A stretch of DNA of 20,121 nt from Bimuria novae-zelandiae CBS 107.79. Taxonomy: Eukaryota; Ascomycota; Dothideomycetes; Pleosporales; Didymosphaeriaceae. The translations under genes were made by a program, and so were the position numbers. How positions within the stretch are numbered: position 1 is the stretch's first letter; every line of letters starts with the position of its first letter. Positions 10,513 to 18,995 of this stretch are shown piece after piece. Location of the stretch: assembly GCA_010015655.1 (NCBI GenBank), contig ML976783.1, positions 1 to 20,121 of the forward strand, written 5' to 3'. The notes beneath the pieces are model-generated. The model ran no database searches. It was not told the DNA's origin and saw only the letters and a program-made list of their open reading frames with translations.

Positions 10513-11986
10513 CTTTTTATACACCTCCTTCTACACTGTAGGGATAACTGCATAAGCCATGGTGGCAGGTTAGTTTACGTGCGGATAGGATGAGATTTAT
10601 TTAATATCTAGACTGGGCATACGCGGCAATAGCAAAAGCTAGTGTAGTAAGAGTACGGCGTCGCCAGGCATTAGTGCAGGAGAGGTATAAAATAGGGGTA
10701 AAGGGACGAGGGCCTAATACGTTGCGGGATAGAGGTAGGGGCAGGTGCAATAACCGTGTGTGTACAGCGTAATAAAGCTACGAGCGTGAAGGATGCCACC
10801 TGGTTAGAGTCTGGCGCGGTAGGTTAGTAAACATCTATAAGAAACGGCTTCTTGGTTCGCTAAGTGTCTGCGGACGTGCCATAAAGGGAGTTAGGTTAAT
10901 AAGGCAGAGATGGCCGAGTAAGGTGCATGGCCAGCTTTTGTTTAGTGCTGAGTAGATAGTTAAACGCAGGAGCAGGTTTAAGATAAAGGAGTAGGTAGTG
11001 CGGGCGGCGTAGGCGTGGTGCGGATAGAGAGGATTAGACGCTAGGTGGTAGGAGATAGTATTATAGTAGTCTTGAGAAGGAGAGGGGATATATATGCGAA
11101 AGCAGAGAGCCCGTAACGTGATAATATCTAGCACTGGATTACTATAAAGGAGGTACGCCTTCTGACTATCCTTAGCTAGAGCACCTCGTTTCCCTACTAT
11201 CTTCTACTTTGCACTAGCCCCTTTATCTAATTCGTTTCCTTAATTTAAGATATACGCCTACGCAGCCGCCGCTATTAGTTTCTTTTTTCTCCTCCTTTCC
11301 CTTCCCCTCGCCTCTACTAGTTACTATAAAGACGAGATCTTGGGGACGGATACGCAGTTTGCGTTAGACCATGTTAGTGATGCTGTATTATACCTGCAAG
11401 ATAATCTAGTAGTGGGCCAGGAGCGTGGACTATGCATTACTAACCTGGCTGTTAGAAACTAGTAGTACTTTAGTATACACAACGCGGGGAAGTTAGGTAC
11501 GGACGTTTACTAGGGAGACATTAAAAGGTACCTACGCTTAGAGATTAATAGTTACGGTAAGAAGGGGGGGAAGAGCAGGCAAGGGCATAAAATTAAGTAT
11601 AAGTACGTAACTATAGCCACTTTAACGTCGTAGAAGATTAGGGGGTTAGAGGGCTAATTATAATATCTTGCCATATAGTGCCGATCCGAATAACGGTGTC
11701 TGTATGGACGCAGTGTTTATCAACCAGTATCTACTAAATTAATAAAGAGGGGTAATAGGTTAGGCTACCAAGGTCATCTTTATCCCTATTAAAGGGGGCC
11801 CTACCCCCGCCTGACCGCAGCTAGGGACCGAGCAGGCAGAGTAGGTTGGGCTAGGGTCGGCTAGGCGGGTGCCATTAGGTCCGTTTTCTAAGGGGAAGAT
11901 AGTGGCTAGGCTGGAAGAGTTAATTCTATGGTAACCGCACGTACACCCTCCTTTACTTTAGGCGAGCCTCTTTCTATTTCCAATTC
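10513..11986. other. Decayed DNA, no recognisable gene
   Basis: A minus frame is open from 11134 to 10835 but its product is without known motifs and starts and ends arbitrarily. A plus frame around 10560-10770 is basic and Arg-rich, yet is interrupted by stops. A poly-G run occurs near 11563. Nothing here can be assigned. Confidence 0.4.
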
Positions 11987-12094
11987 CAACGCTCTTTCCA
12001 ACGCTCTTTTAAACGCTCTTTCTAACGCTCTTTTAAACGCTCTTTTAAACGCTCTTTTAAACGCTCTTTTAAACGCTCTTTTAAACGCTCTTTT
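11987..12094. repeat. 12-bp minisatellite, nine units
   Basis: Nine head-to-tail 12-bp units with consensus AAACGCTCTTTT cover exactly 108 bases. The first four units carry variants (C or T at the first base, C at the last), while the last five are identical. Because 12 is divisible by three, the array is open in several frames; the plus frame from ATG 11928 gives a four-residue N-A-L-L repeat. The array is not a CRISPR: there are no spacers. Confidence 0.95.
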
Positions 12095-13009
12095 CGTTGC
12101 TATGCTTTTGCCTCTTCCTCGCCTAGCGCTCTAGCGAGCCGGATACCGACGCCTACCCGATAATAGGGGCATAGAGGAGATAACGTACGCGGAGAGGCCA
12201 CATAGGTAGCAGTGGCTTACCTCTAACGTCGTTAAGAGCCGCCCAGGCTATGCCTCTATGCCCGTATTAAAATAAACGGGTGGCTGGGGATAGAAATAGT
12301 AATATAGGCCTGCGGCGTGGGTATAACATCCTACAGAGACGCGGCGTAGTAGCCACGGGTCTAAGGAGAGAAAAACGGCGTGGGAAGAAAAGAGGCGTTA
12401 CTGTATAGCTCTAGCTCGCATGCAATCCTTCCTCTCCTTATCTAACCCAAAAAGCTCCCTTTTGGGTATCTGCCAGCCCGCCCTGCATGCCAGTTTTACA
12501 CCATTAGCCCGATCCCCTTCTACAACACTGTAATCCCGGGCAACGATACTACTAAGACATATCCTTTTCGCGGATCTGTTCGCGCTATAAGTAGGCTAGA
12601 GAGTGTTAGTCTGGGCGATTAGCGCGGCTACGTCCCTATCCAGCTCTAGGCATCTCTTGGTAGACCTAGGCCTACACTACCCGTCCCACCTGCTCCTGCT
12701 CTAGTTAGTTATAGCCGCTGTCCTATACGCGTTGCGGTTAGTTATTGTCGTCGTCGTTGTTATTATCGTCGTTAGTTGCTAAGCCAACCCCCAGGCGTAA
12801 CCTCTCCAGCATGCCCAGCTAGCTGCCTCTCCTCTGCTTCGTGTGTCGCTGTTAGGGGTGGCGGCCGTCTCCAGCGTGCTGGTCCTCTAGGCCGTGCTGC
12901 ACTTTTCGAACCTGGCCACGCTTGCCATGCTATCAGTACGTACGGGACCGCACGTGGGAAGAACGTGGCTAACACTAGCTAGGTAGTTAGCCCTGTATTA
13001 GAGCAACTT
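12095..13009. other. Transition from A/T-rich to GC-richer DNA; hairpin and GTY tract
   Basis: No gene is assigned. ACCCAAAA (12445-12452) and TTTTGGGT (12460-12467) form a perfect 8-bp stem with a seven-base loop. A run of GTC/GTT/GTA-type triplets lies at about 12738-12777. From about 12780 the DNA becomes richer in G and C. Between 12776 and 12982 both strands are open; the plus frames give a hydrophobic stretch that could be an upstream exon of the following membrane protein, but I could not connect it. Confidence 0.5.
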
Positions 13010-14656
13010 ATGGCCTGGATTATTAGCACACCTAGGAGAAGGTTGGCACGAGAGCCGGCTCTCTTGCTCCTCCTTTTAAGCCTGTGCTCGGGCATGCTCT
13101 TTTATAGGGAATATTAACTAACGACGTAGGGACTGGCCTGCGCCGTTCCCGCTGCGCTCCTCTTAGGCCTACCGACGTTGTTTTGCGGGGGTAGCTGGTA
13201 TGCTCACGACGCTCCGCTCGATTCGGTGCTCTTCTATTACTGGAGTCTTGGTCTTGCGGGACTCTACGCGTTGCGCGAGGAGGCGAGCTTTGCGGCTGCG
13301 CTCTGAGGCCAGGACGGTCGGTAGGCAGCCTACTACCTACTAGGCAACGTGGCGTTTTCTGCTGTTGCCATGGACTTGGGAAGATCTCTCCTCGCACCTA
13401 TCTGCACCTGGAACGGTCGGGACCGGCTGTTGGTTGTGCTTGCGCTTGGTGGATACGTAGGCTTGTCCTCGGTCCTCCTCTTGCGCCAACGGTCCTACAC
13501 CACCTGGCTCTAGCTGGGCGCCTACTTTGGAGCCGCGGCGGTGCTCGACCGCCTATGGAGGGTCCAGCAGCGGCCGTGTCTACCTTGGAAGCCTCTACGC
13601 CCGTCCTCCCCAGGCCTTGCCACGGCGGAAGTAGCCTTGCGCGGAGGAGACGACACGGCCAGCTCTTGTCGCGCCTTAACGCTGAAGCCGACCTCGGAAG
13701 CGTTTGGGAGGACGTCGTTGCTCGACCACTACCACGTCTACGCTCACGCCTCTAGCTTTCTTTGGATCCTTCCTGTAGGGGCCATTACAACCGCGTGGGT
13801 TGCGTTTGTCGTCCTAAACTTCTTACCCGGCCACACCCCCAACGTTCATCGCGTTGCCCCCGTGCTAGACTCCATATTCCGCCCAAGCACCCGCGTGGAC
13901 GTGGTCGTTAGTATGTACGAGGAGTCGCTGGAAAGCGTTACTTCTCTGCTCTCTTCCCTTCGCGATATTCCTACCCTGGCCGGCGCGCGGGTGCACGTGT
14001 ACGCAAAGGCATCTCCCACAAACCTGGCCGCCGTAAAGCAATAGACCAGCGCCCACCAGGTCGTTCTGCTCCCCAACGTAGGACGCGAAGGGGAAACCTA
14101 CCTACACCACATCCTCTCTTGCTAGGACCTGCTGGCCAAGCACACGCTGTTCGTTCAAGCTGGCATGCATAATAAGGAGGCTACCCTCCAACGCATACAA
14201 TCCTACTTCCATCCCCGGCGGACCAGTATGCTGAGCTTAGGCTTCGTTAGCCGTAGCGTAGGGTGCAACAGTACGGATCTGTGGGGGTAGAACAACAACT
14301 TTAGCATTATCCCTTACGTGTACGGGCGCGTGTACCGGAGGCCGTGCGAAAGAATCCTCCTAAGCTATAAGGGCCAGTTTATTATCTCGGCGGAACGCAT
14401 CCGTGGGACCAAGCGGGGCCTGTACCGCGAGTTGCACGCCGCCACCGTCGATACGGGTAGTTAGGCACACAAGGAACCCTACCTACGAGGTAGGAAGGAT
14501 AGCATAAGCGCGCCAGTTCTTGAGTACACGTTAGAGTAGCTATAGAACGTCCTGTTCCAGTGCTTGGACATGGACGTAGCTTAGAAGTGTCCCAGTCTGC
14601 TGAGCAAGAGGAGGAAAGGAGGCAGCATTAGTAACTACCAGTGCCTGGATAGGTAG
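13010..14656 (+). pseudogene. Multi-pass membrane protein with C-terminal DUF3431 domain, RIP-inactivated
   Basis: A single frame runs from ATG 13010 to TAG 14654 (548 codons) without any frameshift. The N-terminal part has six or seven hydrophobic segments: about residues 14-33, 45-60, 75-93, 110-125, 145-160, 165-178 and 249-272. From about residue 295 the sequence matches the fungal DUF3431 domain: 'VDVVVSMYEE' start, then 'LLPNVGREGETYLHHI' and a later 'ISAERIR' block, ending in a Cys-containing C-terminus. DUF3431 proteins are mostly soluble or single-pass and their biochemical role is unknown; some features resemble glycosyltransferases. Twelve internal stops occur (13115 TAA, 13127, 13304 TGA, 13322, 13511, 14042, 14123, 14288, 14462, 14537, 14543, 14582; the rest TAG). 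Each follows from one C-to-T or G-to-A change. The last TAG may be the true stop or another mutated codon, because the frame continues downstream. I chose the ATG at 13010 since an in-frame TAG lies 30 bases before it and hydrophobic sequence follows soon after. Confidence 0.8.
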
Positions 14657-15990
14657 GCGCGAGAGGACCCTGGCCTCCTACCCAATATGCTCAAGACCTG
14701 GGTGCTAAGTTTCCGTACGATAAACTATAGCAACGTCCTAACCTTTTCGTGTCCCTCTTTCCACTTTCTCGATTTGGCAGGCAAGGGTAGACTCATCCTA
14801 TGGGAATGCTGGCTCCTACCATTTTGGCTTCCTAGGATGTAGACTGCTTTGCCTCCTTACTCGCTGCACGAGGTGCCACCCACGCCGCGCTTCCAGCCTC
14901 CTCCTAGTGTTTTCCACGCCACGTAAGAAGTGCCCTGGAATTAGGGTACCATCCACCCAGCTCGTAAGACGATATAAATCCGTGTCCTACTATCCAGCGC
15001 TGTGGCACGGTTTTGCAATAGGGTGCGTCGTTAGATCTTACTACGCTACCTCCTTTCGCAGCGCCTATAGTGCTCTACGCTTCTTTAACATGGATTGGTA
15101 CGCTTACGGCACGGCGTAAAAGAATCCATCTTTTCCCACCCTAGATAATGAGCACACCTCTTGTATGGAGCTCTTATGTATAGTCTGCGGAGAACCTTAA
15201 CCCCACACAGCACATGGTAGCGCAGCTTCTCCCATCTATCCACGCTGCTCGCTAACGGGATCCTTAAAACGACAAGCTATCCACCTCGCCTGGCAACGCT
15301 GCTCCCTCAAATCATGCCCACTATAGGCTTAAACGTCCTCCCTCCTTCGTAGACGCCCAGTCCCTTGGCGGTATTAGTAGCTAGGTTTATTACCACTTTT
15401 ATAGCTCTCTTCCTCTGCGCGCTGCTTCTATTTCGATGCATTAAGAAGCGCATGCAGGCTTAACGTCTCGCCACGTGGCGTTAATGCCCTCTACCTATAC
15501 TGGAGAAGGATCGCTACCTACACACCATGCCGGTTCCCTTGCCGAAAACCAAGACGGCGCACGGTGCGGCCACGCCTGGCCGCCCAGCTCCAGCCCGACC
15601 GAGCCCTCACTGCAGAACCTTTACCATCTTCCGAGGCGTAGAGGCCCTGGCCACCATCCCATCAGTCAGTTCGGGGACGAGGATCGACCCCGAAGGCGCG
15701 ACGTTACCAAGCGGTGGCCTGGACGCGGAGGGTGCTTGGCCCAAACCCTTACGGCAAGTCTAGACCGGGCGGGGTGGGCTGCCAGAGCGGCGGCTATAGT
15801 ACGGTTCTAGCGATTGTAGCAGCTGGTACTCGCGGACAACCTCGTGGTAGAGTTTTCCTAGCGGAGAATAGCTAGGAGAGGACATGGGGCGTGGGCCTAT
15901 AGCAGGGTCGGTCCAAGTAGTAGCGTACGGCCACACGGTATTACAGCGTCCACCCTCGCGAGGAAGTTGGCATATAGTGTAAATAGAATA
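14657..15990 (+). pseudogene. Unidentified membrane protein with AWPxPL tail (copy B), decayed
   Basis: Clear coding features sit in the second half. A hydrophobic segment at about 15365-15436 starts 'SPLAVLVARF' and is followed by a basic stop-transfer sequence ('FRCIKKRMQA'). A Pro/Ala-rich linker follows, then 'DAEGAWPKPL' (AWPKPL at 15734-15751), then a Trp/Ser-rich segment and 'GPIAGSVQVV' near 15900. Stops inside this frame (for example TAG 15350, TAA 15461, TAG 15761) are RIP-type. The topology suggests an extracellular part, one membrane pass and a cytosolic tail. The upstream part 14657-15300 is coding-like but splits between two frames (one open frame at 14907-15119), which may reflect introns or a frameshift. 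It shares the frame of the DUF3431 gene, so a fusion with it is possible but less likely than two genes. Copy C downstream is related. Family unknown. Confidence 0.5.
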
Positions 15991-16703
15991 CAAGAGTATT
16001 TCTTAGTAAACGACGGCATGCCTACCTGCTTAGGTAACAATAATAACCCCAGAACCAACGTAGAAAAGGGAAGACAGAAAAGAAGAAGAAGAAAAAAGGT
16101 AGCAAGGGCTTCTCTCTTTAGATCCTCTAGTTCCCGCAGCTAGGAAACCCCCCAACGCCAGGCCCTTAATATAGTGAGGCTTTTCGTGTAGTTATTTGCT
16201 TAGCCCCTTACCGGTACATGTACCTAGTAGGCTTGGCATCCCATTACTAGCTGCCTCGGCCCTTACGCCCTTTCTTTTATGGCAGGGCTACAGTGCTAGA
16301 CGCCTAGGTTCCCTTTTTAGTTGGCCGAAAAGGCGCGGGCTGGCGGCTTTCCTACGTGCTGGCTATACCTCTGTTTAAGGTGTAAGTTAGGGCGTAACGC
16401 TACCTACGCCTCTTATTTATAACTCTGTAAACGCCCTCTCTTCCCTCTATTATTTTAAAACGCCGCCCGCGCCTCTTGCCTTTGCAACGCTAACCCTTCT
16501 TTCCCTTCCTTTCTACCAACGATGGCTGCAGCTGTGTTGGCACGCGTGCGCTAGACGTACTACCCTTTGGCTATAAAATCGTGCCTGTGAGGTAGAGGGC
16601 ATAGGTAGGGTAGCTCCATTCCGACTGTTCCCACGATAGAGCGAGTGCGGCGTTTAGGACTACTATTCAGCATATAAGACAAGATAGGGCATCGCCGGTT
16701 AAC

Positions 16704-16779
16704 TACGCCGTCCGTAGTATACCTACACCTACTACGCCGTTCGCAGAATACCTACACCTATACCTACACCTACTACGCC
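16704..16779 (+). repeat. Imperfect 29-bp repeats coding a Pro/Thr stalk
   Basis: TACGCCGTCCGTAG... (16704-16732) is repeated with changes from 16733, followed by two further CCTACACCTA-type short repeats up to about 16779. In the frame of the presumed ectodomain this gives P-T-P and P-T-T runs. Such stalks are usually O-mannosylated in fungal surface proteins. Confidence 0.7.
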
Positions 16780-17700
16780 TAACCCGCCGTGTACCCACCC
16801 CTTCCCAGCGACGCGAATAGTTTGGGCCTCGCCTACACGGGGGCTACCTATAAAGCCCACAACGATACTTTGCATAGATGATGGGCCGGTAACCACGTGT
16901 GTCAAGCCAACACCTACCACCGTAGAGGACCTGGACCATGGCCATTACTACGGCTCGTCACCGCGTCTTGCCCTATACTACCTCCAGCCCACTCGCGGCG
17001 TCGATCGTCGGGTTTATTACGCTAGCTATGGCCGTTTCCCTCTACTTACTACTTTTACTCTACTGCGTCTGCCTACGGATGCCTAGCAGGCGCCTGGCCG
17101 CACGGTTTCAATCCCCCCCGCTTATGCCCAAGAAGGATTATCCTGCAGCTGCCCTCTAGACTAAACCTGCCACCGTAAAGCAGCACGCGGCTGCCCTCCT
17201 GGCCCCAGATCCAGCTATTTCCCCTATTACCCGCCCGAGTCTCCTCCTCCAGTCGACGCACTACCAGCACGCGAGAGGAATTAGCTCGGATCTAGAAAAC
17301 GCTTGGCCCCAGCCACTATAGCCAGGCCGTGGTGCCAAGAGAGAGCGCGTGCCAGCGCGGCAGCCATGGCCCGGCGCCTCCAGCCAAGGTAGTAGCTAGT
17401 ACTCGCAGCTCAGCTCGCGGTGGACCGTCTTCAAGGAGGATGGCCTGGGAAGGCGTCTCAAGTATAAGCTAAGAGCGAGCCCAGGGCCGACGATTAAATT
17501 AGTCCCAGTAGCAGTATACAGGTACGCGATAGTACAGCCGTCTACGCGTGCGCGTAAAGCTCGACGGGGCGTGCTCGGCATGGCAGGGCCCGACGATGGG
17601 AACCTGCAACGCCCAGACACCACGGCGTGGCCGCGAAAAGTTTGCTAGGCCGTCCGGGCATCCCTTACCTCCTCCGTGACGTTGCAAGCAACGGGGTACT

Positions 17701-17767
17701 GGTTCGAAAGGTGGATAGGTGGACTGAAGGTTTGAAAGCTGGACAGGTGGACTAAAGGTTCGAAAGC
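17701..17767. repeat. 28-bp tandem repeat, 2.4 units
   Basis: Units at 17701-17728 and 17729-17756 differ at four positions, three of them C/T or G/A; a partial third unit ends at 17767. Each begins GGTT[CT]GAAAG. They lie just behind the last probable stop of copy C, so they are more likely 3' flank than coding sequence, although the frame stays mostly open. The 28-bp period is not a multiple of three. Confidence 0.85.
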
Positions 17768-17900
17768 GCCCAAGATACGACGTACAAGAGAGCCCCCATC
17801 CGCCCCCATAGTGCCTACGTGTAGTACGTAGGTCAGCAACGTAGCCAACCATTACCACGCTTATTGGAGGTTGCATACTGCCAAGGGGTATGGTGAACCA

Positions 17901-18091
17901 GGCAGCAGAATAAATAGGATCGTATTACTATTAAGCAGAATAAAGGTAGAGGGGGAAAAAGCATTAGAAGAAGAGGAGGAAATAGTTTAAAATAGAAGAA
18001 GCACGCTCTTCTGTTATTTCTCTATATACTAAAATAGATAAGCTACCTAGGACGTTGGCACTATCTTATCTTGTCTCGTTATTCTCTTCCC
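17901..18091. other. Short convergent intergenic region with purine-rich tract
   Basis: The purine-rich stretch 17930-17997 separates the plus-strand membrane gene from the minus-strand hydrolase, whose 3' end faces it. A comparable purine-rich tract lies behind copy B (about 16050-16100), which fits a duplicated 3' flank. I see no clear polyadenylation signal. Confidence 0.4.
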
Positions 18092-18485
18092 TCACGTGCA
18101 CACGCCTAGCGGTCTTAGCATGCCCTTACCCTCCGCCTCCACCACGGCCTCGTACCATACTAACGCCATGCCCTGGTACCCAATATCCATAGGGTGGGTC
18201 CCATCAGGACCCAGACCATCCTTAGTAACGTTTGGATACATGTCGCTAAGTACAATACGCTGTCCTTTACGGCGTCTCGCCTCTATAATGGCGCGGTACT
18301 TAGGATTTACAATCGTCCTAATACGGTCGTCGGCTGTGGGATCGGCGTTAGGCAGGAGGGTAAAAAGCACAATAGTTACGCAGTGGATCTGGTTGAAGAG
18401 TCTCTCTAGGAGTTTGTCTATCTATTAGTTAATAGAGCTAAGGGGATATTAGGGAGAATTACTAAGCACATTATTTATTCCTGCA

Positions 18486-18538
18486 CTACTTTATACTTAG
18501 CGTCGCGCAGGGGACCATCTGCATAAGGTAGGCCTTAC
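18486..18538 (-). other. Intron 2 of the SGNH hydrolase (53 nt)
   Basis: The donor GTAAGG fits the fungal consensus, the acceptor is AAGTAG, and GCTAAG about ten bases upstream could be the branch site. Splicing restores codon AAT and yields the block III sequence N-A-G-x-N in the same frame as the catalytic DxxH end. Confidence 0.78.
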
Positions 18539-18630
18539 TTAATTAGTATAAGGTAGGGTTGGAAGCGGAGGTCCTGCTTAGCGTGCATAGCAACTTAATG
18601 CACTAAGGCACCTAGATAACCTTCGTTTTA

Positions 18631-18692
18631 CTATTTAGGTTATGGCTATTAGCACCATAGTAATAGGGGCGAGGAAGTGTAGATAAACGCAC
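18631..18692 (-). other. Intron 1 of the SGNH hydrolase (62 nt)
   Basis: The donor is GTGCGT and the acceptor AATAG. A branch-site-like GCTAATAG lies about 20 bases before the end. Removal joins exon 1 in phase 0 to 'x-N-E-G-Y-L-G', the expected block II. Without removal the conserved blocks could not be joined cleanly. Confidence 0.75.
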
Positions 18693-18995
18693 CTTATCCT
18701 TTATGTTGCCTAAAGATACCATGCCTACCATATTAACTACTATTCCCGCATGTTACAACATGTGCTAGAGGTGCTTACGGTACCTATTTCTGTCGCTTAA
18801 GCCCTGGCCGTAAGTAATGGATGCGCCGAGGGGGAGGACGCGTAGTAAGAGCGGTTTATAGTTACCTTAGGGTACATGTGGCGCACGCTCTATTATCTTA
18901 ATGCCTTAAGAAACAGCCCGCTTTAGAGGGGAAACCCAAGAGGTTGCGCTGGCCAAAGCAAGTTGTAATAAAGAAGCTAGTAGGTAGTAAAACAT

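Larger units (their letters stand above)
16196..17900 (+). pseudogene. Unidentified membrane protein with AWPxPL tail (copy C), decayed
   Basis: The likely ectodomain reads in one frame from about 16196: a hydrophobic N-terminal stretch, then a Pro/Thr-rich stalk over 16704-16790 and a segment with two cysteines ('LCIDDGPVTTC') near 16870-16900. Near 16938 the frame changes; an intron or indel must lie there. The new frame opens with ATG 16938 and has a strong transmembrane segment (about 16983-17075, 'SPLAASIVGF' start) and a basic flank. A tail follows with 'DLENAWPQPL' (AWPQPL at 17301-17318), 'RWTVFKEDGLGRRL' near 17430 and 'GPTIKLVPVAVY' near 17480-17520. Stops at 17157, 17319, 17397 and 17646 are all TAG. 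The order of motifs equals copy B. A Pro/Thr stalk plus one membrane pass is common in fungal cell-surface sensors, but function here is unknown. Confidence 0.5.
18092..18995 (-). pseudogene. Secreted SGNH/GDSL hydrolase, three exons, RIP-inactivated
   Basis: Exons on the minus strand are 18995-18693, 18630-18539 and 18485-18092, giving 262 codons before TGA at 18094-18092. ATG 18995 is followed by a hydrophobic signal peptide of about 17 residues ('LLASLLQLALASA' core). Block I is 'LRVLPLGASITYG' with the catalytic Ser59; fungal members often have GAS instead of GDS. Block II is 'NEGYLG' directly after intron 1. Block III, normally NAGTND, reads N-A-G-I-N-N at residues 132-137 across the intron 2 junction. 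Block V is 'DGTHP' with catalytic Asp226 and His229. This matches fungal secreted esterases of the SGNH family, which deacetylate or cleave esters in cell-wall polysaccharides; the substrate cannot be told. Nine internal stops (codons 30, 43, 77, 81, 102, 113, 144, 152, 153; all TAA or TAG) plus T135I and D137N are RIP-type changes. No frameshift is needed once the introns are removed, so the gene died by point mutation only. Confidence 0.87.

Noticed and set aside
11987..12094. CRISPR array
   Set aside because: Units are contiguous with no spacers, and the genome is fungal.
13032..13397. 121-codon minus-strand frame
   Set aside because: It is a shadow of the membrane-protein frame on the plus strand, Arg/Pro-rich without domain features.
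13010..14656. Genetic-code reassignment or readthrough of TAG
   Set aside because: TAG dominates the stops, but TAA and TGA also occur, and TAG is simply the RIP product of TGG and CAG. Catalytic residues in neighbouring genes are changed by the same process.
17499..17876. 125-codon minus-strand frame
   Set aside because: It lies opposite the copy C tail and the 28-bp repeat; the plus frame shows motif similarity to copy B, while this one shows none.
18096..18428. 110-codon plus-strand frame
   Set aside because: It is the complement of the SGNH hydrolase C-terminal exon, whose catalytic DxxH motif identifies the minus strand as coding.
18420..18440. Frameshift in exon 3 of the SGNH hydrolase
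   Set aside because: On recounting, the frame is continuous; two successive stop codons (TAA TAG) had suggested a break.
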